From NCBI GenBank assembly GCA_035285325.1, contig JAYKJB010000021.1:82549-146548 (forward strand): a DNA stretch of 64,000 bases, written 5' to 3'. The position numbers were made by a program, and so were the translations under genes. This DNA is from Candidatus Sericytochromatia bacterium (GTDB lineage: Bacteria > Cyanobacteriota > Sericytochromatia > S15B-MN24 > JAQBPE01). Numbering within the stretch: the stretch's first letter is position 1; every line of letters begins with the position of its first letter. Positions 20,191 through 28,364 of the stretch are shown here, in pieces. The notes under the pieces were generated by a model, which was not told where the DNA came from, did not search any database, and saw only the letters and a list, made by a program, of their open reading frames with translations.

Positions 20191-20778
20191 TCAGCGAACC
20201 AGCTGGATGGCGGCTCCCTTGGCCACGCCCCATTCCTGCGCACTCCCGGCCGGCACCTCAAGCACGTAATCGACCGGAACGCCCGGCCCAAACACGGGGC
20301 ACGGTTCATCAGGCACACAGGGCTGCGCGGCCTCATAAAGGTCGATGACCCGGCCGTCTCGAACAAACAGGACGTCGATCGCAAAGTTCATGTCCGGCAT
20401 CCAGATGCCGGTCCGGGAGGGCGTGTCGAATCCCAGCACCAGACCGGTCCCGCGTGCCAGGCAAGGGCGCCCGCTCAGGCCTTTGGTGCGACTGGCTTGA
20501 TCCCAGGCCACGTCGACTGGTATCCGGCGGCCCGCCAGTTCCACGTAGGCGCGCGAGCGCGTGGGTTCGCACGAGGCCGAGGGGGCGGGGGCCCTGGACG
20601 GCGCAGCCGCTCCCACCGGTGAGGCCATCATCGGGACCGAGGCTTGGGGCAGACCGGTGGGTAGTCCCGAGCCCGACGGGTTCGTGACTGGTTGCAGGCC
20701 AGAAGGAGCGGGACCTGGGCCCGAGGCCGAGAGTTGACACGCGGACAGGCAAAGCAGGGACAGGTAGATCAGGCGCAC
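20191..20778 (-). CDS. DUF192 lipoprotein
   Basis: A 195-residue secreted lipoprotein. The N-terminus LIYLSLLCLSAC is a short signal peptide with the lipobox Cys near residue 14, followed by a Pro/Ser/Ala-rich linker to about residue 70. The remainder is the DUF192 domain: KGLSGRPCLARGTGLVLGF, then IWMPDMNFAIDVLFVRDGRVI, which is the family core, ending with VLEVPAGSAQEWGV. DUF192 is a widespread all-beta extracytoplasmic domain without a firm function. The GTG start has GGAGGG 6 nt upstream. It is convergent with icmF. Confidence 0.88.
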   Translation of the reverse strand: MRLIYLSLLCLSACQLSASGPGPAPSGLQPVTNPSGSGLPTGLPQASVPMMASPVGAAAPSRAPAPSASCEPTRSRAYVELAGRRIPVDVAWDQASRTKGLSGRPCLARGTGLVLGFDTPSRTGIWMPDMNFAIDVLFVRDGRVIDLYEAAQPCVPDEPCPVFGPGVPVDYVLEVPAGSAQEWGVAKGAAIQLVR

Positions 20779-20872
20779 GAAGGACCCTCCGGAGCCATCC
20801 TACCCGCGATCGGTTTGATGATACGATGACCGAGTTCACGTGGCCGTTCTTCCCAGCCGGAGTACCGAGCGT

Positions 20873-21151
20873 ATGCCCAACGACCCTGTCGCCCCCCCCG
20901 TCCCCGCCGAGGTCGAGGCGTGTTTTCGCGAACTGGCCGACAGTGTCGCGGAGCAAGACTGGCAACGTCTGGTGGCGGGGACCACGGATGCGGTGCTCAA
21001 GCGTCTGGCAGCCTGCGGGGCGCTGGATGGCGCATCACCCGAAGCACTCGCCCAGGCCTATCCGGCGCTGGGCCAGTTGCTGGTGGACCATACCAATGTG
21101 GCGCTGACCCTGCTGGCAGCGGCCCGTAGCACGCGAGGGGAGCAGGGATGA
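20873..21151 (+). CDS. Small hypothetical protein coupled to crotonase
   Basis: A 92-residue, acidic, predicted all-helical protein of unknown family. The ATG at 20873 has GGAG about 9 nt upstream; an upstream GTG at 20840 is possible. Its TGA overlaps the ATG of the downstream crotonase by 4 nt, so the two are probably translationally coupled and may act together. Confidence 0.6.
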   Translation: MPNDPVAPPVPAEVEACFRELADSVAEQDWQRLVAGTTDAVLKRLAACGALDGASPEALAQAYPALGQLLVDHTNVALTLLAAARSTRGEQG

Positions 21152-21921
21152 ACGTCACGCTGGCACAGGAAGGGGCGATCGCCCACCTGACCCTGGCCCG
21201 CCCGGACAAGCTCAACGCGATGACCCACGCGATGGGCGATGAACTGTCCGCGGCCGTGCAGCGTATCGCGCAGACTCCAGGCGTTCGTTGCGTGCTGCTG
21301 TCTGCCGAGGGGCGCGCGTTTTCTGCAGGCGGAGACCTCGCCTTCCTGGAAGCCAACTTGAGCCGCAGCGAAAGCGAAAACCAGGCGGACATGCGGGCCT
21401 TCTACGACAAGTTTCTGTCCATCCGCGACCTGCCCGTTCCCACGGTGGCGCTGATGCAAGGCCGGGCAACAGGCGCGGGGCTTTGCCTGGCGCTGGCTTG
21501 CGACATGCGCCTCGCCGCCACGGATGCGGCCCTCTCGTTCAATTTTGTGCGTTTGGGGCTTACCCCTGGCATGGGGGGAACCTGGTTGTTGCCGCAGCTC
21601 GTCGGCCTCCCCACGGCTCTGGACCTGGCCCTGACGGGTCGCACGATCGAGGCGGGAGAAGCCCTTCAGCTCGGTCTGGTGCAGCGCGTGGTGCCATCCG
21701 ACGCGCTGGCCTCGGCGGGTCAGGCCCTTGCCCGCGAGATCGCATCCGGGGCCCCGCAGGCGATCCGGCAGACCAAGGCGCTGCTGCGCCGCGCAGCCGG
21801 CACGAGCCTCGCCGAGGCCCTGGATGCGGAGGCTGCGGCGCAGGCCATCGCCTTTCAAGGCTCCGAATTGCGCGAGGGCTTGGCCGCCCTGCGCGCCCGC
21901 CGTGCTCCCGCTTACGACTGA
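21148..21921 (+). CDS. Crotonase-superfamily (enoyl-CoA hydratase/isomerase) protein with atypical active site
   Basis: A 257-residue crotonase fold. The oxyanion-hole segments AFSAGGDLAFLE and GRATGAGLCLALACDMRLAA are intact, and the later FVRLGLTPGMGGTWLLPQLVG resembles the PaaG subgroup. Both hydratase glutamates are missing: the Glu of GGGCEL is Cys here (GAGLCL) and the Glu of the PEI motif is Phe (NFVRLG). The Asp used by PaaG-type isomerases just before CGG is Gly. Hydratase activity is therefore doubtful; another crotonase reaction or a thioesterase/isomerase role is possible. It follows a small helical protein with a 4-nt overlap and converges with the nuclease gene, overlapping its end by 10 nt. 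Confidence 0.85.
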   Translation: MNVTLAQEGAIAHLTLARPDKLNAMTHAMGDELSAAVQRIAQTPGVRCVLLSAEGRAFSAGGDLAFLEANLSRSESENQADMRAFYDKFLSIRDLPVPTVALMQGRATGAGLCLALACDMRLAATDAALSFNFVRLGLTPGMGGTWLLPQLVGLPTALDLALTGRTIEAGEALQLGLVQRVVPSDALASAGQALAREIASGAPQAIRQTKALLRRAAGTSLAEALDAEAAAQAIAFQGSELREGLAALRARRAPAYD

Positions 21922-22712
21922 GACGGCGCTTCGGCGGTCACGACCGGCCCCTCCGCGCCAGGCAACTCAGCGGCAGTGGTTTGCAACCATGGCACACACC
22001 GATGCTGGTAGTCACAGAACACGCAGCTGGCAGCCGGACGAGCCACGAAATCATCGTCTGCCGCCAGTTGCCTGGCCAGGTCGAGGGCTTGCTGCAGCGC
22101 CTCGTCCCAGGCCTGCGCGGACAGCATAATGTCGCGATTCCCCCCTCTGAGCGAGGCTAACACCACCCGGTCCGGGGGTTGGCCCAGCGCGCTGCGCGCG
22201 ATCAGCTGGCGATAGACCGCCAGTTGAAGCAGGGTCCCAGGCGGCAACCCTTGCGCGTCGGAGTGGCCGGACTTGTAGTCCACCAGCACCAACTCCCCAT
22301 TCGCCTGGCGATCGACGCGATCCACGATCCCGCGCAGCGGTATCCCCTCCACGGTGGCTTTGAGGCGTTGCTCCACCATCAGGGTCTCGCCAGGCGGAGC
22401 GGCCGCCTCAGCATCGAGGTAAGCCGCGAGCATCGTGACGGCATCCCGACGCGCGGCAGCCGACGCCTCGGGAGAGCTGAAATCCGTGTCGGCCCAGGCA
22501 GATTCCAGCTGTGCGATGGCCGTGGCCGGGCTGCCGGTGCGAAAACCGCCCTGCCGATAGAAGACCTCCAGGGCCCCATGCAGGTTGATCCCCACCACCT
22601 GGGAGTCGTGGGTCCGGCGCGGGACCCGCACCACATATTGATGGTAATAGCGTCTGGGACAGCGCTGATAGACGCCCAGCAGAGACGGGCTGTAGCTCCG
22701 CGGGGGGTGCAT
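21912..22712 (-). CDS. PD-(D/E)XK nuclease (RecB/Cas4-like, Fe-S type)
   Basis: A 266-residue RecB-family exonuclease-like protein. The nuclease core has GIVDRVDR, then ELVLVDYKSG with the DxK pair, and a following QLAVYRQ helix. One Cys near the N-terminus (YQRCPRRYYHQY) and three near the C-terminus (SCVFCDYQHRC) match the four ligands of the [4Fe-4S] cluster seen in AddB and Cas4. There is no helicase domain and no CRISPR nearby, so it is a stand-alone DNA repair-type nuclease. It starts 3 nt downstream of the beta-lactamase/NlpC fusion gene and probably shares its transcript, an odd pairing. Confidence 0.85.
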   Translation of the reverse strand: MHPPRSYSPSLLGVYQRCPRRYYHQYVVRVPRRTHDSQVVGINLHGALEVFYRQGGFRTGSPATAIAQLESAWADTDFSSPEASAAARRDAVTMLAAYLDAEAAAPPGETLMVEQRLKATVEGIPLRGIVDRVDRQANGELVLVDYKSGHSDAQGLPPGTLLQLAVYRQLIARSALGQPPDRVVLASLRGGNRDIMLSAQAWDEALQQALDLARQLAADDDFVARPAASCVFCDYQHRCVPWLQTTAAELPGAEGPVVTAEAPSQS

Positions 22713-22715
22713 CGT

Positions 22716-24506
22716 TCAGGCGACGGGAACTTCCAGCGGAAGCGGGCTGCGCCCCCCGCCGCTGAAACTGGCCCGCAACTCGGCGTCGAAAATCGGTGAG
22801 GCCGGGTCAAAGCTATTGATCGTCACGCAGCCCGGCTTGGCAGCCGCGTGAATGAAGCGGTGATCACCCAGCCAGAGCCCCACATGCCCGGGGAAGAACA
22901 GGGGATCGCCCGGCCGCAGGTCGGCCGGGTCGGCGATCGCCGGCAAGCACGCCTGCTGCTGGTCGGCATCTCGCGGCAGGGCAATCCCCATCACCGCGTG
23001 ACCCAGCTGAACCAACCCGCTGCAGTCGATGCCCCAACCGGTGGCGCCGCCCCACAGATAGGGCAAGCCCAGAAAGCGCTCGGCAAAGGCCAGCAGGCCT
23101 TCTCGACCGCCGATCTCGCCGCGCGGGCGAACCTCCATGGCCGAGAGCCCGACCTCGCTGCCATCAGGCAGCTCATATCGCTGGGCGCCGACGGCGCGCA
23201 CGAGGCTTCCCGCAGAAAGCTGCAGCACGCGCCCGTCCGAGCTGCGGACGGTGACCAGCGGAGCTGCCACGATCGTGTCTGGTTGCCAATCGTCGCGGGC
23301 GGTGACGTTGTTGGCCTTGCCCCACGCGACGTATCCATCCGGCGCCCGCAGCAGCCACCAATCGCCCTGCACCTCGAGCAGGTCCAGACGCTCTCCCAGG
23401 CGGGCCTGGCTGACGAGCTCATGGTGGTGCCCGGGGCCCTTGCGCAGTTGCAGGCAGGGCACGTGCACCACCCCTGGCCGACCGGTCAGCAGGCGAGCCC
23501 CGAGCCGCAGGCCCAATCCCGGGGGCGGGGCGACCAGCTGCACCTCGGTGCTGTCCCCCAGCAAGACGAGTTCCCCGGCCTGCCAGGCCAACGAGAGGCT
23601 GTCATGGCCGAGCCTCGGGTCCGGCAGATGCGTGGTTCGCGCCACCTTGAGCCAGGCCTCCGCCACGGCCTGCCGACTCTCCTGCTGGGCCAGCTGCGTC
23701 GAGACAATCGTCATGATCGTCGCCATCAGCGCATCCGTCGCGGCTTCGCCACCTTCAGGGTGCGACACCATCACGGCGATCGCCCAGGCCTGATCATCAC
23801 CGACCAGGCCGGCATCGTGGCGCCATCCGGGCAGCTCGCCGGTCTTGTGAGCGAAGCGCACGCCCGCAGGCAAGCCGGCGGCCAGCTTCTCGCGCTTTCG
23901 CTGCTGGCCGAGCAGGCCCAGCAATTCCTGGGTCAAGGCGGGCGGCAGCAAGCTTCCCCGCGCCAGTTCCACCAGCAGCGTCACCATGTCGGTCGCGCTG
24001 GTGAGGTTCTCTCGCCCTTGCAGCCGGGCCTCTCGGTCGAGCATGAGGCGCCGGAGCTGGGTGTCTCTGAGGTCCAGGGCCTCACAGAGGGGCGCGATGG
24101 CCGACAGCCCCAAGCGTTCGATCAAGGCATTGGTCGCGCTGTTGTCACTTTCCGTCAGCTGGCGATCGATGATCTTGCGCCAGGTGAAGCGGGCACCTGC
24201 GGGGGCCTGACTCAGGTGGTCGAAGTCAGCCTCCTCGTCATCCCGGTAGGGTTTGACCGGCACTGTTTCATTGAGATCCAGACGGCCCTCATGGGCCTCC
24301 GCATAGGCGGCGATCGCCAGCGGCACCTTGATCAGACTGGCCGCCGGCCAGGCCTCTTCACCGAGGCGCCAGCGCACGTGGGTATGGCGATGCCAGACGG
24401 CCAGGTTCACGCGCCCGTCGAACCCTTTCCACGCGGCTTCGAGTTCCGCTAGGATGGGCGCGGGGGGCGCAGACCAGGGACCGGGTTGCGGGACGTCAGC
24501 CGTCAC
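22716..24506 (-). CDS. Class A beta-lactamase-like / NlpC-P60 fusion protein
   Basis: A 596-residue fusion. Residues ~20-270 are a class A beta-lactamase-like serine hydrolase with Ser57-x-x-Lys60 (ASLIKV), Ser120-Asp-Asn and Lys221-Thr-Gly. The 158-174 region (DREARLQGRENLTSATD) lacks a clear Omega-loop Glu arrangement. Residues ~300-460 look like SH3-type wall-binding repeats. Residues ~470-596 are an NlpC/P60 peptidase with Cys495 (GIDCSGLVQ), His541 (FPGHVGLW) and His553. No signal peptide is visible, so it may act inside the cell on imported muropeptides. The GTG start has AGGAG 9 nt upstream. It is divergent from an M19 dipeptidase, which supports a role in peptidoglycan-peptide processing. 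Confidence 0.87.
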   Translation of the reverse strand: MTADVPQPGPWSAPPAPILAELEAAWKGFDGRVNLAVWHRHTHVRWRLGEEAWPAASLIKVPLAIAAYAEAHEGRLDLNETVPVKPYRDDEEADFDHLSQAPAGARFTWRKIIDRQLTESDNSATNALIERLGLSAIAPLCEALDLRDTQLRRLMLDREARLQGRENLTSATDMVTLLVELARGSLLPPALTQELLGLLGQQRKREKLAAGLPAGVRFAHKTGELPGWRHDAGLVGDDQAWAIAVMVSHPEGGEAATDALMATIMTIVSTQLAQQESRQAVAEAWLKVARTTHLPDPRLGHDSLSLAWQAGELVLLGDSTEVQLVAPPPGLGLRLGARLLTGRPGVVHVPCLQLRKGPGHHHELVSQARLGERLDLLEVQGDWWLLRAPDGYVAWGKANNVTARDDWQPDTIVAAPLVTVRSSDGRVLQLSAGSLVRAVGAQRYELPDGSEVGLSAMEVRPRGEIGGREGLLAFAERFLGLPYLWGGATGWGIDCSGLVQLGHAVMGIALPRDADQQQACLPAIADPADLRPGDPLFFPGHVGLWLGDHRFIHAAAKPGCVTINSFDPASPIFDAELRASFSGGGRSPLPLEVPVA

Positions 24507-24537
24507 GGGTGCATCTCCTGAGAAAGGTCATCCAAGC

Positions 24538-25515
24538 GTGAACAAAGCTTCATCCTACCACGAGCGCGCGCAGGCCTTGCACGCCGCGCACACCGTCGTC
24601 GACGCGCACTGCGACACGATTTCCCTGGTTCTCGACGAGGGGCTGGCCTTCCTGGAAGGGGATCCCCGCAGCCAGGTCGATTTTCCGCGGCTGGTGACAG
24701 GCGGCATCGGGATCCAGGTCCTGGCCTGCTGGAATGAGCCTGAGCACCTTCATCACGCCGCCTTCGCGCGCTGCATGGCGAAGGTGGGAGCCTTTCACCA
24801 ACTCGCGCGCAAGGGCGGCCTGCGCCTGATCACGCGCCCGGAAGACCTGACGGGTTCCGGGCCGGCCTTCGTGTTGTCGATGGAAGACGCCGCCCCTTGC
24901 ATGGGCAGTCGCGCCCATCTTGAAGCGCTCTATGCCGCCGGCGTGCGCATGATCGGCTTGACCTGGAACGGCCGCAACGAACTGGCCGACGGCGTGGGGG
25001 TGGGGCCGAAGCCGGGCGGGTTGACGGACGTGGGGCGCCACCTGGTCGAGGCCATGGGGGAACTGGGCATCGTGGTCGACCTGGCCCACGTGTCGGAGGC
25101 CTCCTTCTGGGACGTGCTGGAAGTGGTCGAAGGGCCGTTGGCCGTCTCCCATGCGAACGCCAAGGCGGTCTGGAACCATCGCCGCAACCTCACGGACGAT
25201 CAGATTCGGGCGATCGCCCAGCGCGATGGCGTGATCGGAGTGACCTTCGTCCCCTCCTTCCTCAGCGGAGATCCAGCCAGCATCGACGATGTGGTCCGCC
25301 ACATCGACCATATGGTGGAAGTAGGCGGACCACGCGTCGTGGGCCTGGGTTCCGACTTCGACGGCATCGCGGAACCGCCGGCGGGCCTGGCCGACATCAG
25401 TTGCTTGCCGGCCCTCACGGCCGCCCTGCTGGCCCGCGGCTACGACGAGACGGTGGTGCAAGGCTTTCTCGGCGGTAACTGGCTGCGGGTCTTTCGTGCC
25501 GTCTGGAGATCCTGA
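24538..25515 (+). CDS. Membrane dipeptidase (peptidase M19 family)
   Basis: A 325-residue metal-dependent dipeptidase of the renal dipeptidase family, which hydrolyses dipeptides, often with a D-residue at the C-terminus. Metal ligands are visible: His24 and Asp26 in DAHCDT, Glu in LSMEDAAP, His in DLAHVSE and His in VSHANAKAVW. LGSDFDGI is the family's closing motif. No signal peptide is evident. The GTG at 24538 with AAAGG upstream is preferred; the frame is open further but would overlap the divergent gene. It is divergent (31 nt) from the NlpC/P60 fusion and precedes coaE by 2 nt. It may recycle wall peptides. Confidence 0.92.
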   Translation: MNKASSYHERAQALHAAHTVVDAHCDTISLVLDEGLAFLEGDPRSQVDFPRLVTGGIGIQVLACWNEPEHLHHAAFARCMAKVGAFHQLARKGGLRLITRPEDLTGSGPAFVLSMEDAAPCMGSRAHLEALYAAGVRMIGLTWNGRNELADGVGVGPKPGGLTDVGRHLVEAMGELGIVVDLAHVSEASFWDVLEVVEGPLAVSHANAKAVWNHRRNLTDDQIRAIAQRDGVIGVTFVPSFLSGDPASIDDVVRHIDHMVEVGGPRVVGLGSDFDGIAEPPAGLADISCLPALTAALLARGYDETVVQGFLGGNWLRVFRAVWRS

Positions 25516-25517
25516 GG

Positions 25518-26150
25518 ATGCGAATCATTGGCCTGACGGGTGGCATCGCCTCGGGCAAGACTGCCGTCTCGGACATCCTGGCGAGCCTCGGGGCCGCCAT
25601 CATCGATACCGACATGCTGGCCCGAGAGGTGGTGCAGCCAGGTCAGCCAGGCCTGGCGGAGGTGGTCGCGAGTTTCGGCCCCGAGGTCCTGCAGGCCGAT
25701 GGGCAGCTCAATCGCGGCGCCCTCGCCCAGCGGGTGTTCGCGGATGAGGAGGCACGACAGCGCCTCAATGGCATCCTGCACCCGCGCATTCGCGCCTTGA
25801 CGGCGGAACGCCTGACCGCCGCCCGAGCTGCTGGGCACCACGCCGCCGCGGTGCTGGTGGTGCCTTTGTTGTTCGAAAATGGCCTGGAGACCACGGTCGA
25901 AGAAAGCTGGGTGGTCGACGTGCCGGAAGCCCTTCAGCGCGATCGCCTGGCTCATCGCGACGGCCTGACGGCGGGAGAGGTGGACGCCCGCCTGGCCAGC
26001 CAGATGTCGCGGGCCGAGCGCCTCGCGCGGGCCGACCGCGTCATCCTGAACACCGGCGACCGGGCCCAGCTGCGCGAGGAGGTCCTGTCCACCTGGCGGG
26101 CAGCTGGTTTGCCGCGGCCGACTCCGTGCGAGGAAGGCGCAGCCCACTGA
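25518..26150 (+). CDS. coaE: Dephospho-CoA kinase
   Basis: The last step of coenzyme A synthesis, phosphorylation of the 3'-OH of dephospho-CoA. The P-loop GGIASGKT is at residues 8-15, followed by IDTDMLAREVV and the CoA-binding LHPRIRALTAERL, then VLVVPLLFENGLE and the arginine-bearing lid RDGLTAGEVDARLASQMS. The length (210 residues) is normal. It starts 2 nt after the dipeptidase stop and ends 3 nt before tadA, so the three form an operon. Confidence 0.96.
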   Translation: MRIIGLTGGIASGKTAVSDILASLGAAIIDTDMLAREVVQPGQPGLAEVVASFGPEVLQADGQLNRGALAQRVFADEEARQRLNGILHPRIRALTAERLTAARAAGHHAAAVLVVPLLFENGLETTVEESWVVDVPEALQRDRLAHRDGLTAGEVDARLASQMSRAERLARADRVILNTGDRAQLREEVLSTWRAAGLPRPTPCEEGAAH

Positions 26151-26153
26151 CGC

Positions 26154-26648
26154 ATGGCGGAGCGTCACGCAACCTACATGGACCTGGCGATCGCCGAAGC
26201 CCAGCAGGCGGCCCGGGTGGGCGACGTCCCGGTCGGGGCGGTGCTGGTCCATGCGGGCGAGGTGGTCGGACGCGGGCATAACAGCCGGGAACATCGTCAC
26301 GACCCGGTCGGCCACGCCGAGATCAACGCGATCAGACAGGCCGCCCGCCGGCTGGGGCGCTGGAGACTGACCGGCTGCGTGCTTTACGTGACGCTCGAGC
26401 CCTGCCCCATGTGCGCGGCCGCCCTGGTGCAAGCCCGTTTGCCGCTGCTGGTCTACGGGGCCAATGATGCCAAGCTGGGTGCGGCCGGCAGTCGTTACAA
26501 CCTGGTGCAGGACCCTCACTTGCACCATCACGTCGAGGTGATTGCCGGCGTGCGGGAAACCCAGTGTGAAGTCCTGCTCCGAGACTTTTTTCGGCGCCAT
26601 CGCGGAGACGCGGAGGGATTCTTTCCTGCGCCCGACGGCCCCGGATAA
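26154..26648 (+). CDS. tadA: tRNA-specific adenosine-34 deaminase TadA
   Basis: Deaminates A34 to inosine in tRNA-Arg(ACG). It is a 164-residue zinc deaminase with the catalytic His54-Ala-Glu56 in GHAEINAI and the zinc cysteines 84 and 87 in LEPCPMCAAAL. GDVPVGAVLV and the C-terminal LLRDFFRRHR are typical of TadA rather than of guanine or riboflavin deaminases. It is the last gene of the dipeptidase-coaE-tadA unit. Confidence 0.95.
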   Translation: MAERHATYMDLAIAEAQQAARVGDVPVGAVLVHAGEVVGRGHNSREHRHDPVGHAEINAIRQAARRLGRWRLTGCVLYVTLEPCPMCAAALVQARLPLLVYGANDAKLGAAGSRYNLVQDPHLHHHVEVIAGVRETQCEVLLRDFFRRHRGDAEGFFPAPDGPG

Positions 26649-26684
26649 AGCACGGCCCCGCTGGCCCCCTGCGAGTCCGACCGT

Positions 26685-26807
26685 CTAGACGGAGATCTGC
26701 AATGCCAGGAAGGCGAGCGCACAGAGAACGAACAGGCATTCGATCACGCCACGAACCCTCCTGAGCACCAGTTCCCAAGCTCGACCACAGGTTCCGATTG
26801 CCACCAT
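26685..26807 (-). CDS. Possible 40-residue single-pass membrane peptide
   Basis: An ATG-initiated minus-strand frame in an otherwise empty gap. It encodes a basic N-terminal half ([16 protein letters not shown]) and one hydrophobic helix ([17 protein letters not shown]) ending at the C-terminus. A G-rich stretch lies about 4 nt before the ATG, a weak ribosome-binding site. The basic-then-hydrophobic plan is that of a small membrane protein. It reads away from the ABC ATPase gene across the gap. There is no family match and it could be chance. Confidence 0.3.
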   Translation of the reverse strand: MVAIGTCGRAWELVLRRVRGVIECLFVLCALAFLALQISV

Positions 26808-26897
26808 CCAGCCCCCCGACCCGGAGGGTGGCGCTCGCCAAGGGGAGCGCGTGAGTTGCCGCGGATTCCGTAGTGTAATCCAAGCCGGGCCAAGATG

Positions 26898-26926
26898 TAA
26901 AGATTTTTTAAGAATTTACGTAATAC
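26898..26926 (+). promoter_or_regulatory. Possible promoter in an AT-rich island before the ABC ATPase
   Basis: TAAAGA (26898-26903), a 17-nt spacer and TAATAC (26921-26926) in a conspicuous AT-rich stretch about 70 nt before the ATPase start. The -10 is good and the -35 weak. The remaining bases of the 26649-26997 gap hold only the possible small membrane peptide. Confidence 0.4.
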
Positions 26927-26997
26927 ATCAGCGATTGACTGCCAAAGCCAGGACCACGGCCCATCAGGGTAAAATGGAGCCACGCGGGAGGACGGGA

Positions 26998-27726
26998 ATG
27001 ATCACATTCGAGCGAGTGTGCAAACACTACGGACCGATCCAGGTGCTGCACGACATCTCGGTGCGCATCGAGGCCGGGCAAAAGGTGGTCTTGATCGGGC
27101 CCAGTGGTTCCGGCAAAAGCACGATGCTGCGCTGTATCAATCGACTCGAGGAGGTGTCATCCGGACGCCTGATGGTGGACGGGTTCGCCATCCACGACCC
27201 CCGCACCGACATTCGGGCCGTGCGGGAGGAGATCGGCATGGTGTTCCAGGGATTCCACCTGTTCCCCCATCTCAGCGTGCTCGACAACGTCACCCTGGCC
27301 CCGATGACGGTCCGGCGGACGCCGCGCGAAGCGGCTGTCGATCAGGCCCTGGCGCTGCTGGACAAGGTGGGAATGGCGCACAAGGCGCACGTCTTTCCCA
27401 CCCAACTCTCAGGCGGACAGCAGCAACGCGTGGCGATCGCCCGGGGCCTGGCCATGAAGCCGAAGGTCATGTTGTTCGATGAACCCACCTCGGCCCTAGA
27501 CCCCGAAATGGTTCAGGAGGTCCTCGAAGTGATGACCAGCCTGGCCGATGGCAGCATGACCATGGTGGTCGTCACCCACGAGATGGGTTTCGCGCGCAGC
27601 GTGGCGGACCGCCTGCTTTTCCTTGACGGCGGGCGCCTGGTGGAGGACCGCCATCCGGCGGCCTTCTTCGACCAACCCGAAACCGATCGTGCCAAGCAAT
27701 TCCTCAACAAAGTGCTGACGCACTGA
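26998..27726 (+). CDS. Polar amino acid ABC transporter ATP-binding protein (GlnQ-like), orphan
   Basis: A 242-residue ABC ATPase of the polar amino acid uptake (PAAT) group. Walker A is GPSGSGKS at 34-41, the Q-loop [17 protein letters not shown] follows, the signature is LSGGQQQR, Walker B is VMLFDEP, and the switch His lies in [11 protein letters not shown]. The wording of the Q-loop and switch is typical of GlnQ/HisP. The ATG at 26998 has GGAGG about 8 nt upstream; a longer frame from 26851 lacks support. No permease or binding-protein gene adjoins, since the next gene is on the other strand, so its membrane partner must be elsewhere. Confidence 0.92.
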   Translation: MITFERVCKHYGPIQVLHDISVRIEAGQKVVLIGPSGSGKSTMLRCINRLEEVSSGRLMVDGFAIHDPRTDIRAVREEIGMVFQGFHLFPHLSVLDNVTLAPMTVRRTPREAAVDQALALLDKVGMAHKAHVFPTQLSGGQQQRVAIARGLAMKPKVMLFDEPTSALDPEMVQEVLEVMTSLADGSMTMVVVTHEMGFARSVADRLLFLDGGRLVEDRHPAAFFDQPETDRAKQFLNKVLTH

Positions 27727-27734
27727 CGGCGGCT

Positions 27735-28310
27735 TCAGCCGCTGCCCAGGGCGGCCCTCAACTTGCGTCGTTCCTGGCATCCTGCACATTCGCCACAGGC
27801 CTGCCCTTGCTCACACGCAGGCGTCGAGCGCCAGTCGACGCCCAGCCAGTCGCCCAGACGGGCCAGATCTTGGGGCCCCAGGTGCAACATGGGCACCCAG
27901 AGTTCGCAATCGTAGCGCTGCATCGCCTCCGCCGCCGCGTGCCACAAGTCGCCTGAGACGCTCGCGTCCCGGAACGCCGGCAAGACGATCGCACGCAAGC
28001 CCTCGGCCTGAACCGCTTGCAGCAGCGCCCCCCAGGCCGCGGGATGATGCCAGTCAGCAGCAGCCTCCAGCCAGACCACCTCCGACCACGCGTCAGGCAG
28101 CAGGAGGCTGGCGTGCTGCCGCGGCACGAACAGCCTGGTCGCGCGTCCCCCATGCGCCAGGTAGGCGCGCGTCACCACCGACGCCAGTCGACCGTCCCAA
28201 CCCAGCGCCAATGCTTGCGATTCTGAAAATGGGCAGGCAGTTGGCCAACGCCCCAGCGGCGGAACGCCGACGGGAGCCCCACCGTTCGTGAACACGGGAT
28301 CACCGTTCAT
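27735..28310 (-). CDS. QueC-like protein with degenerate PP-loop
   Basis: A 191-residue protein whose C-terminal two thirds follow 7-cyano-7-deazaguanine synthase (QueC). LGPQDLARLGDWLGV matches the QueC helix before the zinc site, and TPACEQGQACGECAGCQER supplies the four zinc cysteines with QueC spacing. The N-terminal ATP-binding SGGxDS loop is replaced by LGWDGRLASV, so adenylation looks impossible or altered. It is slightly shorter than QueC. Possible roles are a non-catalytic paralogue, a divergent PP-loop enzyme, or a decaying gene. No other queuosine gene is in the window. It lies 54 nt downstream of purA on the same strand. Confidence 0.65.
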   Translation of the reverse strand: MNGDPVFTNGGAPVGVPPLGRWPTACPFSESQALALGWDGRLASVVTRAYLAHGGRATRLFVPRQHASLLLPDAWSEVVWLEAAADWHHPAAWGALLQAVQAEGLRAIVLPAFRDASVSGDLWHAAAEAMQRYDCELWVPMLHLGPQDLARLGDWLGVDWRSTPACEQGQACGECAGCQERRKLRAALGSG

Positions 28311-28364
28311 TTTCGCTCGAAAGTCCTCGCGATGAGGGTCGCACGCCTCTGGAAGCGGACGAGG

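Noticed and set aside
21912-22712. Cas4 of a CRISPR system
   Set aside because: No repeats, cas1 or cas2 nearby; the Fe-S nuclease pattern is shared with stand-alone RecB-like proteins.
22848-24452. 534-residue + strand frame
   Set aside because: Antisense to the beta-lactamase/NlpC fusion, which has all active-site motifs.
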